Of a stretch of DNA of 64,000 bases, positions 49,249 to 61,622 are shown piece after piece. Each line of letters opens with the position of its first letter. The first letter of the stretch is position 1. A program made the position numbers and the translations under genes. The stretch covers positions 310,001 to 374,000 of the forward strand of contig WHUZ01000012.1 of the NCBI GenBank assembly GCA_015179045.1, given 5' to 3'. The notes under the pieces were generated by a model that worked only from the letters and a program-made list of their open reading frames with translations, was not told the origin of the DNA and did not search any database. The stretch is from Kalaharituber pfeilii (Eukaryota; Ascomycota; Pezizomycetes; Pezizales; Pezizaceae).

Positions 49249-51216
49249 GTTGAAAGTTTCCGATCCCACAAGAGGGTATATTCTCCGCCACATAGTGTCG
49301 CCAGTTGTCCAGCCTACGCCCTGTAGTGCTTATGCCATATACTACCCCAGCTGATACCTGTACACTCGCCAAAGCAAGCAGGGGCAGCACTGAAGCTTCT
49401 AGGCATTTAATGACGATCTGCCGCATGGAATGGGCCCTCCAGATACATCACTTCACCTTGAATCGCTCCAATTCCAGGGTATCGTGACGAGGCCCATGGC
49501 AATATGGTCATGCATGCATGATGGATGTTGGCCCCAAAGCCCAAGTGCATACAGTAAGAACTACTGCTGGAACGGCAACCAAATAATGGGTCATCTTGGT
49601 TACCACGAGAAAGAACCCTGTCGGTCCACTTTTCCAGATGAATACCCCAAAAATCTAAGCTGGGATCAAGCACCAGTGTGGCCCACCGGGCTGCATTCAA
49701 TCCCGCAGATTCGCTCAGGCTGAAGCTCTGGGGAATTGTTGCCGAATGTCAATCCATTGGTGCTCCTATCCGCGAAAGTACGATAGAAATGCAGTACAGG
49801 GGACAATGAACTTGTCAGTTTTATCCCATTCACTACCGTTCGCTACCCACAGTCGATAAAAGGTCAGTAAAGATAAATGCGAGTGTACCTTCGCAGGTAG
49901 CGTATCTTTGCTCACCAAGTATTTCTACATGAAACTACAGCTTAACACATTCAGGACAATCACCCTTGGACCGATTAATCGTCCAATGAGAGAAACTGAA
50001 TCCAGTGTCACGGGACGTCTCCAAATACTCTTCTGACTCATATCGAAGCTACTGAGGAAGAGCTTACGGAGAATGGCACGAGTGCCTTACATCTCTAGGT
50101 GCGTGGCATTTCATTAATCCGTAACTACAGAGGTTGTGGTATATTTGATGCCCAGATTTCAGTCACCTCCTGGAAAAATACGTCAGTTTGAGAAACAATC
50201 TCTGCTAGCATAAACACATCAGATAACTGCGGATTATACAATTTGATTCACCAGGCTTTGCTCAACTTACGCTTATTAAAGTCCCCGCGGAAAATGATCA
50301 TTGCTCATTCTTTGTACTGTGGATTCATGGATATCGGTATGTTTTTGAAACAGTGAGCTGGTAGAAAGGTTCCCGATGCAAGCCGAGAGATTGGTGATCT
50401 TGCACCTAGGAGATGCTTTCTTCTCAGAGCAGCAGGCCATCGATTGGACACCCTAGGACTTGAAGAACGGGTTTTATCTTTACCTGCAGATATTGGTAGC
50501 GGGTTTATTACAAATGTTCCGAGGGCAATGCTTTCAGTAAGACTCATTCACACTTATAGATGTCACACTCATCGAATTTCAAGGCCACAATAATTATCAG
50601 CCAATCAAAACTTTCCGTATGCTCTCATGATCTCTGTACCTACGGTACTAAGTGTATCAAGGTATGCATGGAAATGAACCAGAAACAGTACCAGGGGGTG
50701 AGCCCGACGGGATCAAACGGCGCCGGTCTCTTGGTCTAATCTGGTCTTTCATTTTTCTTGGCTCCCGGGCCGCGAGTCAGCAACGGAGTGACTCTCTAAG
50801 TGGGAATAAGCTCGCGAGGCCATTCGCTTTAACGCCGCATTACAGGATAATACCAAATATGCAATATGGGACAGCTAAAGCCTGGTTATGCTCACATACG
50901 GCCAAAAATTAACAGGTTTCCGATAGTCAGATCTATCATTCCTCAGCCTTACACCTTGTTGCTGGCATATCTCGGGTAGTTATTCTCATGAAAGCAATGC
51001 AGCATACACAGGTACATTGTAAACCTTTTAAATACATTGGCCATCCTCTCTCAGTCATTCCTCACTCCAAAACATCATCAGCATTCAGGATTACCTTCTT
51101 CTGACTATAGCTTCATCCATTATATCATCTAATCCCCTTATATTTACATCCTCTGCAGCTACCCTGTTCAATTCGAGTGAATTACATTTACCAATACCTT
51201 TATCAATTGTAACAAC
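49249..51216. other. Unresolved stretch between the gene at 48944 and the methyltransferase
   Basis: May contain downstream exons of the unrecognised gene. Two stretches read like coding sequence on the plus strand: 49408-49723, and 50370-50526 (LEERVLSLPADIGSGFITN in part) followed by a GTAAGA donor. Neither could be linked in a full model. From about 50550 to 51216 I see no coding signal, only the methyltransferase promoter flank. Confidence 0.35.
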
Positions 51217-52256
51217 ATGTCCCAACGGGCAACGCCAGTTGACTTCGGTATACTTCCGTTCTCCACTGTCAGTGATGACAATGGCTCCTCCCGCTCCAGT
51301 ATGAGAGGAACATCGTAAGTAGACTCTTCTTCGTTGACTCCCTCATTCATTTTTCTTCATATCCTGCCAAATCCAGCATCAAGTAAAATTTCAAAAAGTA
51401 ATTCCAAACTAAGCCGGTCCTCATTCCGCAGTGCTTTAATATTAAACTCCCTGCCATCTCATCAACGACTCAGTTTAATGCTGGCTGAGGCCTTTGCGAG
51501 GAAAATGGAGTGGACTGGTATTCAATGGAGCAGTGACCATACTACCGTTCTCGATTATCAGTGTGGGTCAGGGCTTATGAGCCAAGTATGTAATTCGTAC
51601 TTGAGCAGCATTATGAACAGAAAATCTAACGAACATTGCAAACAGATATTAGCACCATATGTGAAGCATATCATTGGCGTTGACCCCTCTGATATCAATG
51701 TGAATGAGTATAATCGAAAGGTATTTACTTGCCAGGCTTATCAGGTTCCACGTGATTTAATTCGGGTGATAGGCTGTATCCCAGCAACTCTATCCTACAA
51801 AGCTTCGCGGATACCCAGGAGATCTCTCTGTCCAGCACACAGATTCAAGACTGGAGCATCCGGAGTTCTACAACCTTGATGTGGTTATTCTCGGGGTAAG
51901 TTGCCCATAATTACTGCTCATCAGAATAGAGTAGCTGAATTTAGGAAACTTGACAGCTTGGATTCCACCAGTTTCCTTACCCACAGATGGTCCTTATGCA
52001 CGTTTTCCGCCGCCTCAAGGTCGGTGGAACGGTCCTGATTATGGACTACGCATCGCTGTACCAGGGCTATCCTAGCACTGCTAATCAATATGGATTCATG
52101 AAGAGCGAGCTGCGAGGCCTCTTAGAACAACAAGGATTGGTAAATGTGGATGTTGAGACGCTTACTGATTCAGAAGGAAATATTATTCTTGAGAATGAAG
52201 GACAAAGACACATTGTCCTTGCTAAGGGAGTCAAGCGGGCAAACTGGCCGGCTTAA
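51217..52256 (+). CDS. SAM-dependent methyltransferase (class I fold)
   Basis: Five exons (51217-51314, 51384-51585, 51646-51720, 51773-51895, 51957-52256) join in phase to 265 aa. A class I methyltransferase fold is clear: motif I TTVLDYQCGSGLMSQ with the glycine-rich turn, then HIIGVDPSDINVNEYNRK with the acidic residue that usually binds the ribose of SAM, DVVILGLGFHQFPYPQ, and the later strand RLKVGGTVLIMDYA. The first ~40 residues are Ser/Thr-rich without a clear targeting signal. The substrate cannot be told; the layout resembles small fungal UbiE-like enzymes. The acceptor of exon 2 (AAG at 51381-51383) is the only one that avoids a stop. Confidence 0.78.
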
Positions 52257-55200
52257 GTACGGAGAACTTCTTTGATGACCATGACTATTGATGCATTTGA
52301 TGGAACTACACACTTAGCTCTTGTTTTGGGCTTCACCGGAGATGTTGTTATTGCTTGCAGTAGGTTGCTCGACAATGGCTCTTGTTGGGCTATTGGTGTT
52401 TTTGATGGATTGTATTGCAATATTCTTTTGTCGAGAGGAAGGGCGAGGAGTTGTAGATGCCTATAGAGCTCAAATGGTGAAAGCTGAGGCGATCACTGGT
52501 TGGGCATGTGTTTTTGTTACAGATGTCTCGGGGAATGTTATTTTAACTTTCCTATGCCTGTTTTCTTATTTTTGATACAATTTTTGTTGACATTAGTTCT
52601 ATTCTACCCTCAGGTATTATCTATTTATTCTACCAAACCACTCTTCATTATCTCTATTTACCCATATTCATTCGTGATTGTTTTTGTCAGGTTGGCGAAG
52701 CGACTTCATATGTAGTCGGGCGGCTTATACCAATATTTGTTGAGGTTGTGGCATTGCCGGTACAGGACAGCCCTTACAGAGTACCATGCATGCCAAGTAC
52801 CAGGACAGCACTCGCAAACGTTTTTTTGACATTTGCCTTGGCAGGATCATCACGCATGGATCAGGGGAGCCGAGACCCTGCAGGGAGGAACCATCCCTAG
52901 CGTCGATCTGGCCAGTACCCGCGCACCAGCCAATCACCGTGGGGCCGCGACATTGGAGACCTTTCGCAAGAGCTTCCCGACCCCTGCTGCACCCCTACTA
53001 CTGTAGTTAATGAAGTGTGGCGCAGCGGAAGCTCTAGAGCTTTGTTGAAGCTCCAGCGAAAAGCTTCACTGCCCGATTAAAGCTCTACAATTTTAACCTC
53101 AGATATCTCAGTAACCACGATAGCTATGGTAAAGTAGAAGATATCATGAGAGTTCCAGAAGCCCAAATAGTTAACTTGTAGGTTTGGAGCAGGAAACTGG
53201 GTGTGCAGCTGCTCCTGTTGGAGCTGAAATTACGGGCGCAAAGTTGAGCCCTCGACACCTTGGTTTTTCGGCATTTGGCGAAAGGTCTCTATTATGAACT
53301 GGATTACTACCAAGGGCCTCCCATAATCATATCTGTTGTTCTTGTTGCGATTACGTAGTCCTGACCGGGCTTCCTCAACAATATTGCGCCATACGGGTAG
53401 TTTCCCGCCAAAATTCTATGAGATGAGATGCAAAGTGAATGCATACACTTGTTTCGCCGGGACGTCGACCGGACCCACACTGTATGTTACACCTGGTACA
53501 AAGCGGGAAATAAAAGGCAGATTAGCGAGACTAGATTATAGGTAGGCAACATAAATGAATAAACAAAGCGAACAAGAAAAAACATTTGGTAGGAGCAACT
53601 GAGAATATTTGACATTCGCACGCGCTACGTACAAAATAGCTGACAAAATGAATAAAGATGAAAGAGCAATAAAAACAATGGTCTGAAATAAACATCTATA
53701 TGTTTTGAATCCCTCCTCCCTCTTCGCACAAATAAAGCCGTGGCTGAATATAGCGTGACAGCTCCTAGACATTTCTCATACCATAGCATTGTAAAGAACG
53801 TGCTGTTCACCTCATTATTGGCTAGCGATAACATAAGTAATTCACCTCTACTACTGCCTGCTGCTTCAATTCAAAAGGAAAGATGGTGAAAACAAATGAA
53901 CAAATTAGGGAGGCAAAGCTCATAGCCAAATCCTTCCCTTTTATCCTTCTTTGCATCCATAGTCAAGAACTGGCACCACCACATTCTTATCGGAACCATC
54001 GCTGAATGTCACAGCACATGCGCATCTAGTGCATCTGCTACTGGTGGGCTTCCAGCAGCACCAAACTCATAGCCATGACGAGCCACGTAATAAACTTTGT
54101 CATAGTGGCTTGTAGCTACTGCATGCGTCAGTAGTTTCAAGCACCGACAGTGGCATTGGCAGCCATGTTGTAGATGATAGTCACCAGACAAAGGCGAGAT
54201 AATAAACATAGTACTGCGTAGCCTGCAGCAAAGCAAATTGATGTCACAATCTCAGTGAAAGCATTGCAGAAACATCCCTGGCTGGAGCTTTCCCCTTCAT
54301 TCCCGGGGCTCTGCATAGCTTCCATCCCAAATCGGCACTGGGTCTAGCAACATCTTGTATATAACGTTCGCCCCAGCAGCAAAGCGGTCCATTCTTTCTG
54401 TAAACTTCAAATGTCTAGTGTGGAAGAACACTGCGCTCCAAAACCAGCAAATATGGCATGCATCCGAATCACATATAGTACCTGTGCATTGGATACCTTT
54501 TCGAAACTAGCTTTTGTGGAGTCCCTAGGCCGAACACGTCGGTGTATAGATTTGCTAGGTGGAAGACTCGATAAAAGGTCATTTTTTGTAAAACTGTCCA
54601 ATGGATTGATGCCGGACAATACGCTCGGAGGTGACAGTACACTGGCAATGAGTAATCACTGTTCGGGACAAGGTCAGAGGAGCAACCGAAAGTGGAACGA
54701 GAGCGGTGTCGAGTCGTATTCGCAATCTCGGTCGGAGCAAAGCTGTATTCAGAAGGACATCAGCCTTCAGGTGCTGAGCTTAATGTTGGGAGAGTTTGAC
54801 GCTATTGGCAACTGCCCTCGTCCACATGGTGAGCTCAAGGATACATGCAGGTCGCATTAACTTAATACATTTTTTGAACTCGACAAGCTGGTTGTCGCCT
54901 TGGGAGGGGAGAATTGGTATACAGACGCATAGGGAGGCACGATAGAACTAGTAGAACGGTCGAAAGAAATATCCTCATCGTGGGGCGTTTACTTAGAGGG
55001 AGTAAAGCGTTAAGGGGTCGTGTTGTGCCCGGGTTAGCGCGGTCCCTGCGCCGCCAGGAAAATTGATAATCCGAGGCCGACTGCAATGTCAGTCGCAGGC
55101 TCCATTTGCAATTCGTCTACACAAATACAGCATATATTGATACAATCACAAAAAATGAGACGCACAGGAGGCAACTAGCTCAACACGCTTGCATTCTGCA

Positions 55201-55303
55201 GAACAGGCCGTACTATGTAAGTATGCTGCATCATTACACATGTTGCATCCCACTCTTCTTCCACGGCCACAGCAGCCTTCAGGCCCATTTATTCCATGCC
55301 AAA
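52257..55303. other. Gene-free stretch left of AGM1
   Basis: No conserved protein seen. The longest frame, 54411-54860 (+, 149 codons), shows no motif. A tRNA A-box-like string, GTGGCGCAGCGGAAGC, occurs at 53017-53032 without a matching B box. The final part is the 3' flank of AGM1. Confidence 0.5.
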
Positions 55304-57276
55304 TCAGTACTGGCTGACAATATCCCGAATTTTCATCGCCAATTCCTATCACGCAAGCGTTAATGCATCTAGGTAGATTAGGCAATTCAAGTATAAGAAA
55401 ACTCACATCCGTCTCTCCTCTGGTTTGGCTCTCGCTGTATACTCTGACAGCATTTTCCGTGCCGCTCGCCCTTGCAAATGCTCTTCCGAGCTTATATTTG
55501 CCCACTAAAGCATCAATCCTCTCCTGCACTCCTGGAGGGCTGATAAGCCTCCTCTCGGCATCTGTTGTTTGGAAGATGGTCCTATCCTGAACTTCAACTC
55601 TGACCAGCCTGTTTGGCAGATCGGTATAGGTGCTATCCCACTCTTTTGGTGTCCATCCTTTATGAGCAAGGATAACTTCAACCATAAGTAAATCCGATAT
55701 AGCATCTCCGACAGTTTGATTAATCAATTCTGTAAGAGCCTTGAGGTTGTCGAGAGCTGACATTTGCCCAGGAGATTGCGGATCATGATCCGCAATTTTG
55801 GATAAACATGCCGGGGAGAATAAGATGGTTCCGTGCCCATTTGCTTCAAAATAGACACCACAATCGTACTTTGTCGCGGCATGGTGGAGATATTTCACGC
55901 CGGTAGGAGTACAAACTGTAGGTAAGTTAAGAGACTTTTGGATATAGGCCGTAGAAGCTCCATTTGCGTAGGCAGTTTGCACAACTCCAATTCTTAAGTT
56001 TTGAAGTCCAGCCGCTTTAGTGAGGTCGCCAATAAAGGATGCAGCCAGAGTAGCAATTTTGTCGCCATCAAGCATATGGAATGTGTTATCCGTATCAACA
56101 AAAAAATACATCAGACGATCAGCATCACCATCTAGCGACGCATAGCGCGCGAGAGGCTGTATAGGTGTGCCTGGGGGTATGCGCTGCTGTGTTTTGACAT
56201 AGTCTGCGCCGCACTATGGCAAACTGTATATTAGCAATGATCGATTCAATGGAATATTCTAACATTTCTTACATTGTGGTTCAATTTTGCTGGATTATCG
56301 ACGTCATCATTGATAAGTCTGCATTCAAATGTGTCTCCGAGGTACTCCGCCAATGCCCTCAATTTTGGAGCTCCAACGCCGTTGGCACAGTCAACTGTAA
56401 CAGGCCCTGCTTGTTTTTTTCCATGCATCAAAATTTTGTATGCTTCGCATAGCTTCTTATAGTATCCCTCCTCTGTAGGGTCACCGTACGCTCCTTTCGT
56501 GTTAATGCAACGAACGATATAGTGCAATTGTGGTGTTGTGAGTATCCCAAGGTCTTGTGTGAGCGTCCCTGTTGCATCAAAAGCATCCACAAGTGAGGCA
56601 ACCAAGGCTGGACCAGATTCGCGGGTATCTCTAGCATACACAACATTTGCCTGGACATCTGCCCGTATATTGGTCTTCTTAATGATACTCTCATAATTTG
56701 CTAATAGTTCCTCATCTGTAGCTGAATTCGCAAGTAGTGTCGCATATTGCTCCCAACTAGCCTACGCCATGAAATTCAGATAATGACCCTGATGGAAACG
56801 TGAATGCCTCAATAAATTACCTCCAACATTTCACCCTAAGAAATTAAGGTTTACTGTCAGTCATCAATTCCGTTTGCGTGGAATATAGTGGACTACGGAC
56901 CATTGGATCAACAAGCTTCACTCCATTGTCCTCCGGAACATTGTGGGAGGCAGTAACCATCACGCCAACGGTCTGCCCGCCCAGTCTCTTGGATCGCAAA
57001 GCAGCTAACAAGCCAACCCGGAAGATAACCGAGTCAAGCAAGTCCCTATTGCATCCCATAGAGCTCATTACTTTGTGCACATTCATATTTCGACTTTGGT
57101 TGGGACATACGCTTTCATCCGGAACTAATATTGCAACGCATCAGCACCACCGCCTCCTTGGGCCATTCCATTGACGGTTCTGAAAGCAGCTTAACACTTA
57201 CCCCAGCAGTTCCATAAGAGAAGAGTCGGTCCTCCGGTTTTGGGTGCTTCGCAGAAGCTTCCAAAATGGCAACCAT
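55304..57276 (-). CDS. AGM1: Phosphoacetylglucosamine mutase
   Basis: This enzyme converts N-acetylglucosamine-6-phosphate to the 1-phosphate, feeding UDP-GlcNAc for chitin, glycans and GPI anchors (yeast Pcm1). Seven exons (57276-57202, 57124-57111, 57045-56901, 56835-56821, 56761-56273, 56213-55407, 55345-55304) join in phase to 528 aa, the family length. The active-site serine loop [16 protein letters not shown], metal loop [14 protein letters not shown], sugar-specificity loop [12 protein letters not shown] and phosphate-binding loop [14 protein letters not shown] are all present. The 14-nt exon 2 restores [19 protein letters not shown] and the 15-nt exon 4 restores GEMLEASWEQYA. The last exon adds [13 protein letters not shown]. 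Nothing suggests loss of function. Confidence 0.95.
56821..56835 (-). other. 15-nt micro-exon of AGM1
   Basis: GGTGAAATGTTGGAG lies between a TTCTTAG acceptor and a GTAATT donor and supplies GEMLE, as expected before SWEQYA. Confidence 0.8.
57111..57124 (-). other. 14-nt micro-exon of AGM1
   Basis: TTCCGGATGAAAGC lies between an ATATTAG acceptor and a GTATGT donor and supplies FRMKA, which is conserved after YGTAG in the family. Confidence 0.85.
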
Positions 57277-57656
57277 CGTGTATTCTGATGAGGTTGTAGG
57301 GAAGGAATAGAAAGTAGTGGTATGGCCTGTTTAGGCGGTTCCTGGTAGCTTTTTAGAGGGAGGAGGTTCTCTACAAGCCACTGTGCTAGATATGGGGGCA
57401 CCGTAGTATATACAGCCCACGTCACAAGGCTAGGAGTTCAAATAAACCAAGTCTCAATGGATGGGGAGGACGGGACTGTGCCCAGGCTGAGATGTGGGTG
57501 GTGGGGTGATCCAGTTCCCTTATTGTTACCAAGGGACCAATTTGCTTTTTCAGGGGACCACTGCGCTAAGGAGGGGAGTGCAGAGGCACCAAGTCGCGAG
57601 ATAACAAAAGCCACTGACGCCAGCGCGGAGAGTGTGCGTGTGCGTGCGTGGGGGGT

Positions 57657-57684
57657 GGGGGGGGGGGGGGGGGGGGGGGGGGGG
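57657..57684 (+). repeat. G homopolymer, 28 bases
   Basis: Twenty-eight consecutive G, preceded by GGGGGT and a GTGTGCGTG repeat. It could form G-quadruplex structures; the exact length in an assembly is unreliable. Confidence 0.9.
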
Positions 57685-58324
57685 AGCGGGTATATCTACT
57701 GTAGCTAGTGAGATGCGTGCAAAAGAGAAAAAGCGGAACTAGGTGTGGTTATATACTATTGCATACTGCGAACTCTGTAGAGTACGCAGAGCGCAATAAT
57801 GTGGGTAAGCAGCAGCTTGGTGGCCCCAGAGTGCCCCATGGGCATGCGGGCACCGCATTGGATGTCGACCGCAGAATGGAAGGGATGGGTGGTGGGCAGT
57901 CTTCGAGCTTGGACGAAGGAAGCACCTATGCATACGCAGAGGGGCGCGGAGAACATTTTGGCTAGTGGCCGGCGTGGCGTGCAGTTGCAACATGCTACAC
58001 AGCTACATCCACATTCTCCAAGCTTACGCCAGCTTATGCCAGCCTGCCCTCGAGCTGTTCTCGTTCTCAAAAATGGGCCTGCCTACTAACCTTTGCCAGA
58101 GGAGGATGCAAGTTGCAAGTCCCACTGGTTCACCAGAATAGCGCCTTGCGTCGGTTCCGTCTGCTCCATTCAGCGCCTAGGGCCTCAGCATCTAGCCTCT
58201 TGACCATGAGATAATTCCCCCTCATCCACATTGCCAACTCGCTATCTCGCACAAATACTACGTTATGTAACTTGCCCGCAGTTGGAGAAGGAGAGTCAAG
58301 TTAACTTGTCCCTGCCCTGCCACG

Positions 58325-58365
<41 letters not shown>
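58325..58365 (+). repeat. C homopolymer, 41 bases
   Basis: Forty-one consecutive C, about 640 bp from the G28 run. The minus strand is therefore a long G tract. Confidence 0.9.
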
Positions 58366-58367
<2 letters not shown>

Positions 58368-60479
58368 CCCTTGCCAGCTGCAGCCTGTGGAAGCCCCTCC
58401 CCCCTATTTCCCCTCCCTCTCCTCCCTTGCACACCATCCTACTACTCCTGGAGGGGAGATATTCAGTGCCCAGTGGATGGATATCAAGTATGTGCTGTAC
58501 ATACCCACGGCGCCTATTGCAAAGCAGAATTGCTACTCACACGAGGTTGAGGATGATGAAGTGAAGTTGAGGCCCAATGATGCTTCCGCCTAGAAGATAT
58601 GTACTTGATATGCAGGCTACTAAAAATTTTGCTGCTACACATGTGCTTTTGTACCCAGACTCTCTGCACATGCAGCTCTTGCTAACAGAAATTCACAGTC
58701 CTCCGATCGATTTACAGCTGCAGGCAGTACAGTAGCAGGCGAAGCAGCTTCGTTGCCAGATATCAAACAGGCTCTCCAGGATCGCTTCATCAACTAGTAT
58801 GCAGCCTCCCAGACAAATTGACAGTTCACAAATTCCTATGCATGGAACCTCATCGGGAACAGGGCTAGCTACTAGTGTTTGCATAGCTCACAAAACTCTA
58901 CCCAGTCATATATGCCCAGAATCCCAGACTGCTATAGCACTGGTATGCCAGCTAGGGTATTTTGACGAGACAGGGTTTCTCCGCACAGTCTTCTCTAACG
59001 CAACTACCGCTTGGACATCGATTGCCCACGACGAGAAAAAGCTACATAACATATCATCCTCGCCCGAAAGACCTGAGACATTAGGGCTGGAGTAAGCACA
59101 TGTTGGCACTCCAGCAACAAGAGTCAAATGGATCAGTATCTGCAAATGGCAAAGCCGGTTGGACGGTAAGGAAGATGCTCCGCAGCTCAGAATGAACGCT
59201 ACATCATAATACAGTTCTCCGCGCCATTGGCAAATGGAGGCTGGGGGGACTCCAGCATCTATTTGGCCATTACTGTACGCCTAGTGGGAAATAAGCAGAC
59301 GGCGTCCGCATGACGCGGTGGTACCCAGACAACTAGATGCTGTTAATTCCCCAGGTATGCCAACACAGGGGCAAAAAGTCCGGCGCGGGGGTTCCCCAGC
59401 CCCCCACCTTACCCAACCTCCCCACAAGAATCCCAATCAAGACCACATGATGATAGAAGCTGGGGCCAGGAAAGGAAGAGGCCCTCCTATCAGGGGCGCT
59501 TTTCCGATGCTCAAACCGCCAGCTCTACAGAATGATGGGTCTATCTTTGTCAATTACGGTAGACCGCTTTATCTGAATGGCTTTCACTCTAATGCAGTTT
59601 CACTTTTCACAGTTCTATCAAGACCAAACGCTAACAAGTTAACATCGAACATAGGTAAACATATTTTCTACTACCTCCGGGCCGAGATGACACTAATATC
59701 AGTGAAAAATAGATTCGTTTTGATATCCAAGTTTAAATGTGAATTAACTAGACTTAACTGACCTCGCGAGTATTATTGCTTCATGAGATTACGTTTGCTT
59801 TACCCAATTCCAGCACCATCTGATTCGTTCATCCCCAAGTAACTATTAGGTACGAAACGAAATCCTGCGGTAAACTTACAAGACAATACAAGTATGGGAA
59901 CTTTGAACCAACCAATGATCTAAATTATCCATCGCCTTCTTTTGTAACACCTTATTGGGAACATTAAATAACAGTGTTCTAGAAGCGCAGGTTGCATTGA
60001 TCCCATGTCGAAATTTGGACTGATCACAAGACCTCTGGTTACGAGACTGCACGAGGCATGTCAATATACGGTGATTATTCGACCCAACTGCAAACTGAGA
60101 ATGATCAGACGTCTAGGTCATCTATTATATAGAATTCAACATGGACACATCCTATATTTTGTAAAGGCATGGAAACTCCTTGGCGATTTAGGTTATAAGG
60201 ATTTTTTCTACTTTTCTTTTTGAAAAAGGTAGACAGTTTGATACTTGTCAGGGATTTGCTATAGGAGCTTGAGCTGGAGGGACGGTAGTCTTGGTTAGGG
60301 TCGTCTCCAGGCGATACATGTAGTTGCAACTATTGCCGGGTGAGGTAGTAGGTGCCAAGACAAAACGTCAGCTCATTTCACTCGCTTATTAAGTACACAT
60401 TACTCAACCCATCATGTGACCCCAGGACTTTGAAAAATCCTTGTGGACAAGACTTAGCGATAATTTGTTCTTATATGGC

Positions 60480-61217
60480 CTAGCGTGCCCGAAGTGGTAA
60501 CGATCTGCCCCCCTGTAACGATCCACTCTCTGGGCACTCCTCGTCATGCATTCCTCACTCTACTACTTTATTTGAATATATTGCAACTATAGAAATTGCT
60601 TAACATTATACCAATTTGACATCGCTGAATCAGAATTTGCTATCATAATGAGGAAAAAATCAAAATTCCAATATTTACAACTAAATTTATCATTATTTAC
60701 CTAAGTTTGAGTCCTCCCTGTATATAGTATAGCTCAACATTCTCGAAATCAGAAAAATTATATAGAAAACTAGTAATTCTCATCTATCTAGGGCTGGTCT
60801 TTTTATTAAAAGTCAATATTGCATATACAGATCATGTGGGATGCAATGCACCTTCAATTGTATAGAAGTAGTTTATATTCGTGAGCTAATCTCTACACCT
60901 TGATCTGACCTTCAGTGTTCCTAGACTCCTCAAGTGATTCAGGAATACCGGGACTTGAAGTTGTAGTAGTTGAAGCACTAGGGGTGGTTACAGTAACTCC
61001 TTCTGAGGTGCCAGGTATGACAGAAGAGACGTATGGCTCAAATCTGCTATTGGAACCTTCTTCTACCCACCCCCCCCTTCTAGTATTCAGACCCTCCTAT
61101 CTCATGAACTAAAGATCTTTCCCAGCCCCAGCCTTGCATGTGAGTTCCTCTATGGTGTCTTTTTGTAACTTGTTCAGCTGCAGCCATCTCTCTCTATTTT
61201 CGTTCCTCTTTTGCCTT
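60480..61217 (+). repeat. Left arm of the long inverted repeat
   Basis: Pairs with 61623-62358 on the other strand. A 65-codon frame (60915-61112) is Val/Pro/Ser-rich without a known match. Confidence 0.85.
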
Positions 61218-61622
61218 ACTTTCTCGATCCATCGCTGCTAACTACTTTGCATATCAGCGGCTTCTTTCTTATCCTAAACTATTTTCGCACCTTCTGAAGT
61301 TTCTCTTCCTCCTTTCTGGCCTTCGCTGGTACTCTCTGTTTCCTTTTCGACATCTCCTACTATTTTTTCCTTCTATTTCCAGTATTGCTTTAACTTCAGC
61401 TCGAGGCGGCTTAGGAGGAAGTGAGTGAATATAACGTCTTGGGCATCTTGGGTAGAGAACCGCATCCCACCAGATCAGTGAAAAAACACTTGACTAGTGA
61501 CGTTTACTAGTCCTCTGCATAGCTCATTTAGCAATACGCACCTGCATCCCATATATTTGCTGTCGCATTTCGCATACATCGCATATACGCTCTATCGGCC
61601 ACCCGAGGTGACCCATGACAGC

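Larger units (their letters stand above)
57277..60479. other. Gene-free, repeat-bearing stretch right of AGM1
   Basis: Holds the AGM1 promoter flank, a G28 run, a C41 run and short overlapping frames with no recognisable family. I see no supported gene or RNA. Confidence 0.5.

Noticed and set aside
53017..53032. GTGGCGCAGCGGAAGC resembling the D arm of initiator tRNA-Met.
   Set aside because: No B box or anticodon arm follows at the right distance; not a tRNA gene and too little for a SINE call.
54411..54860. 149-codon open frame on the plus strand.
   Set aside because: No motif, no splice-supported extension and opposite-strand frames overlap; a chance frame in non-coding DNA is more likely.
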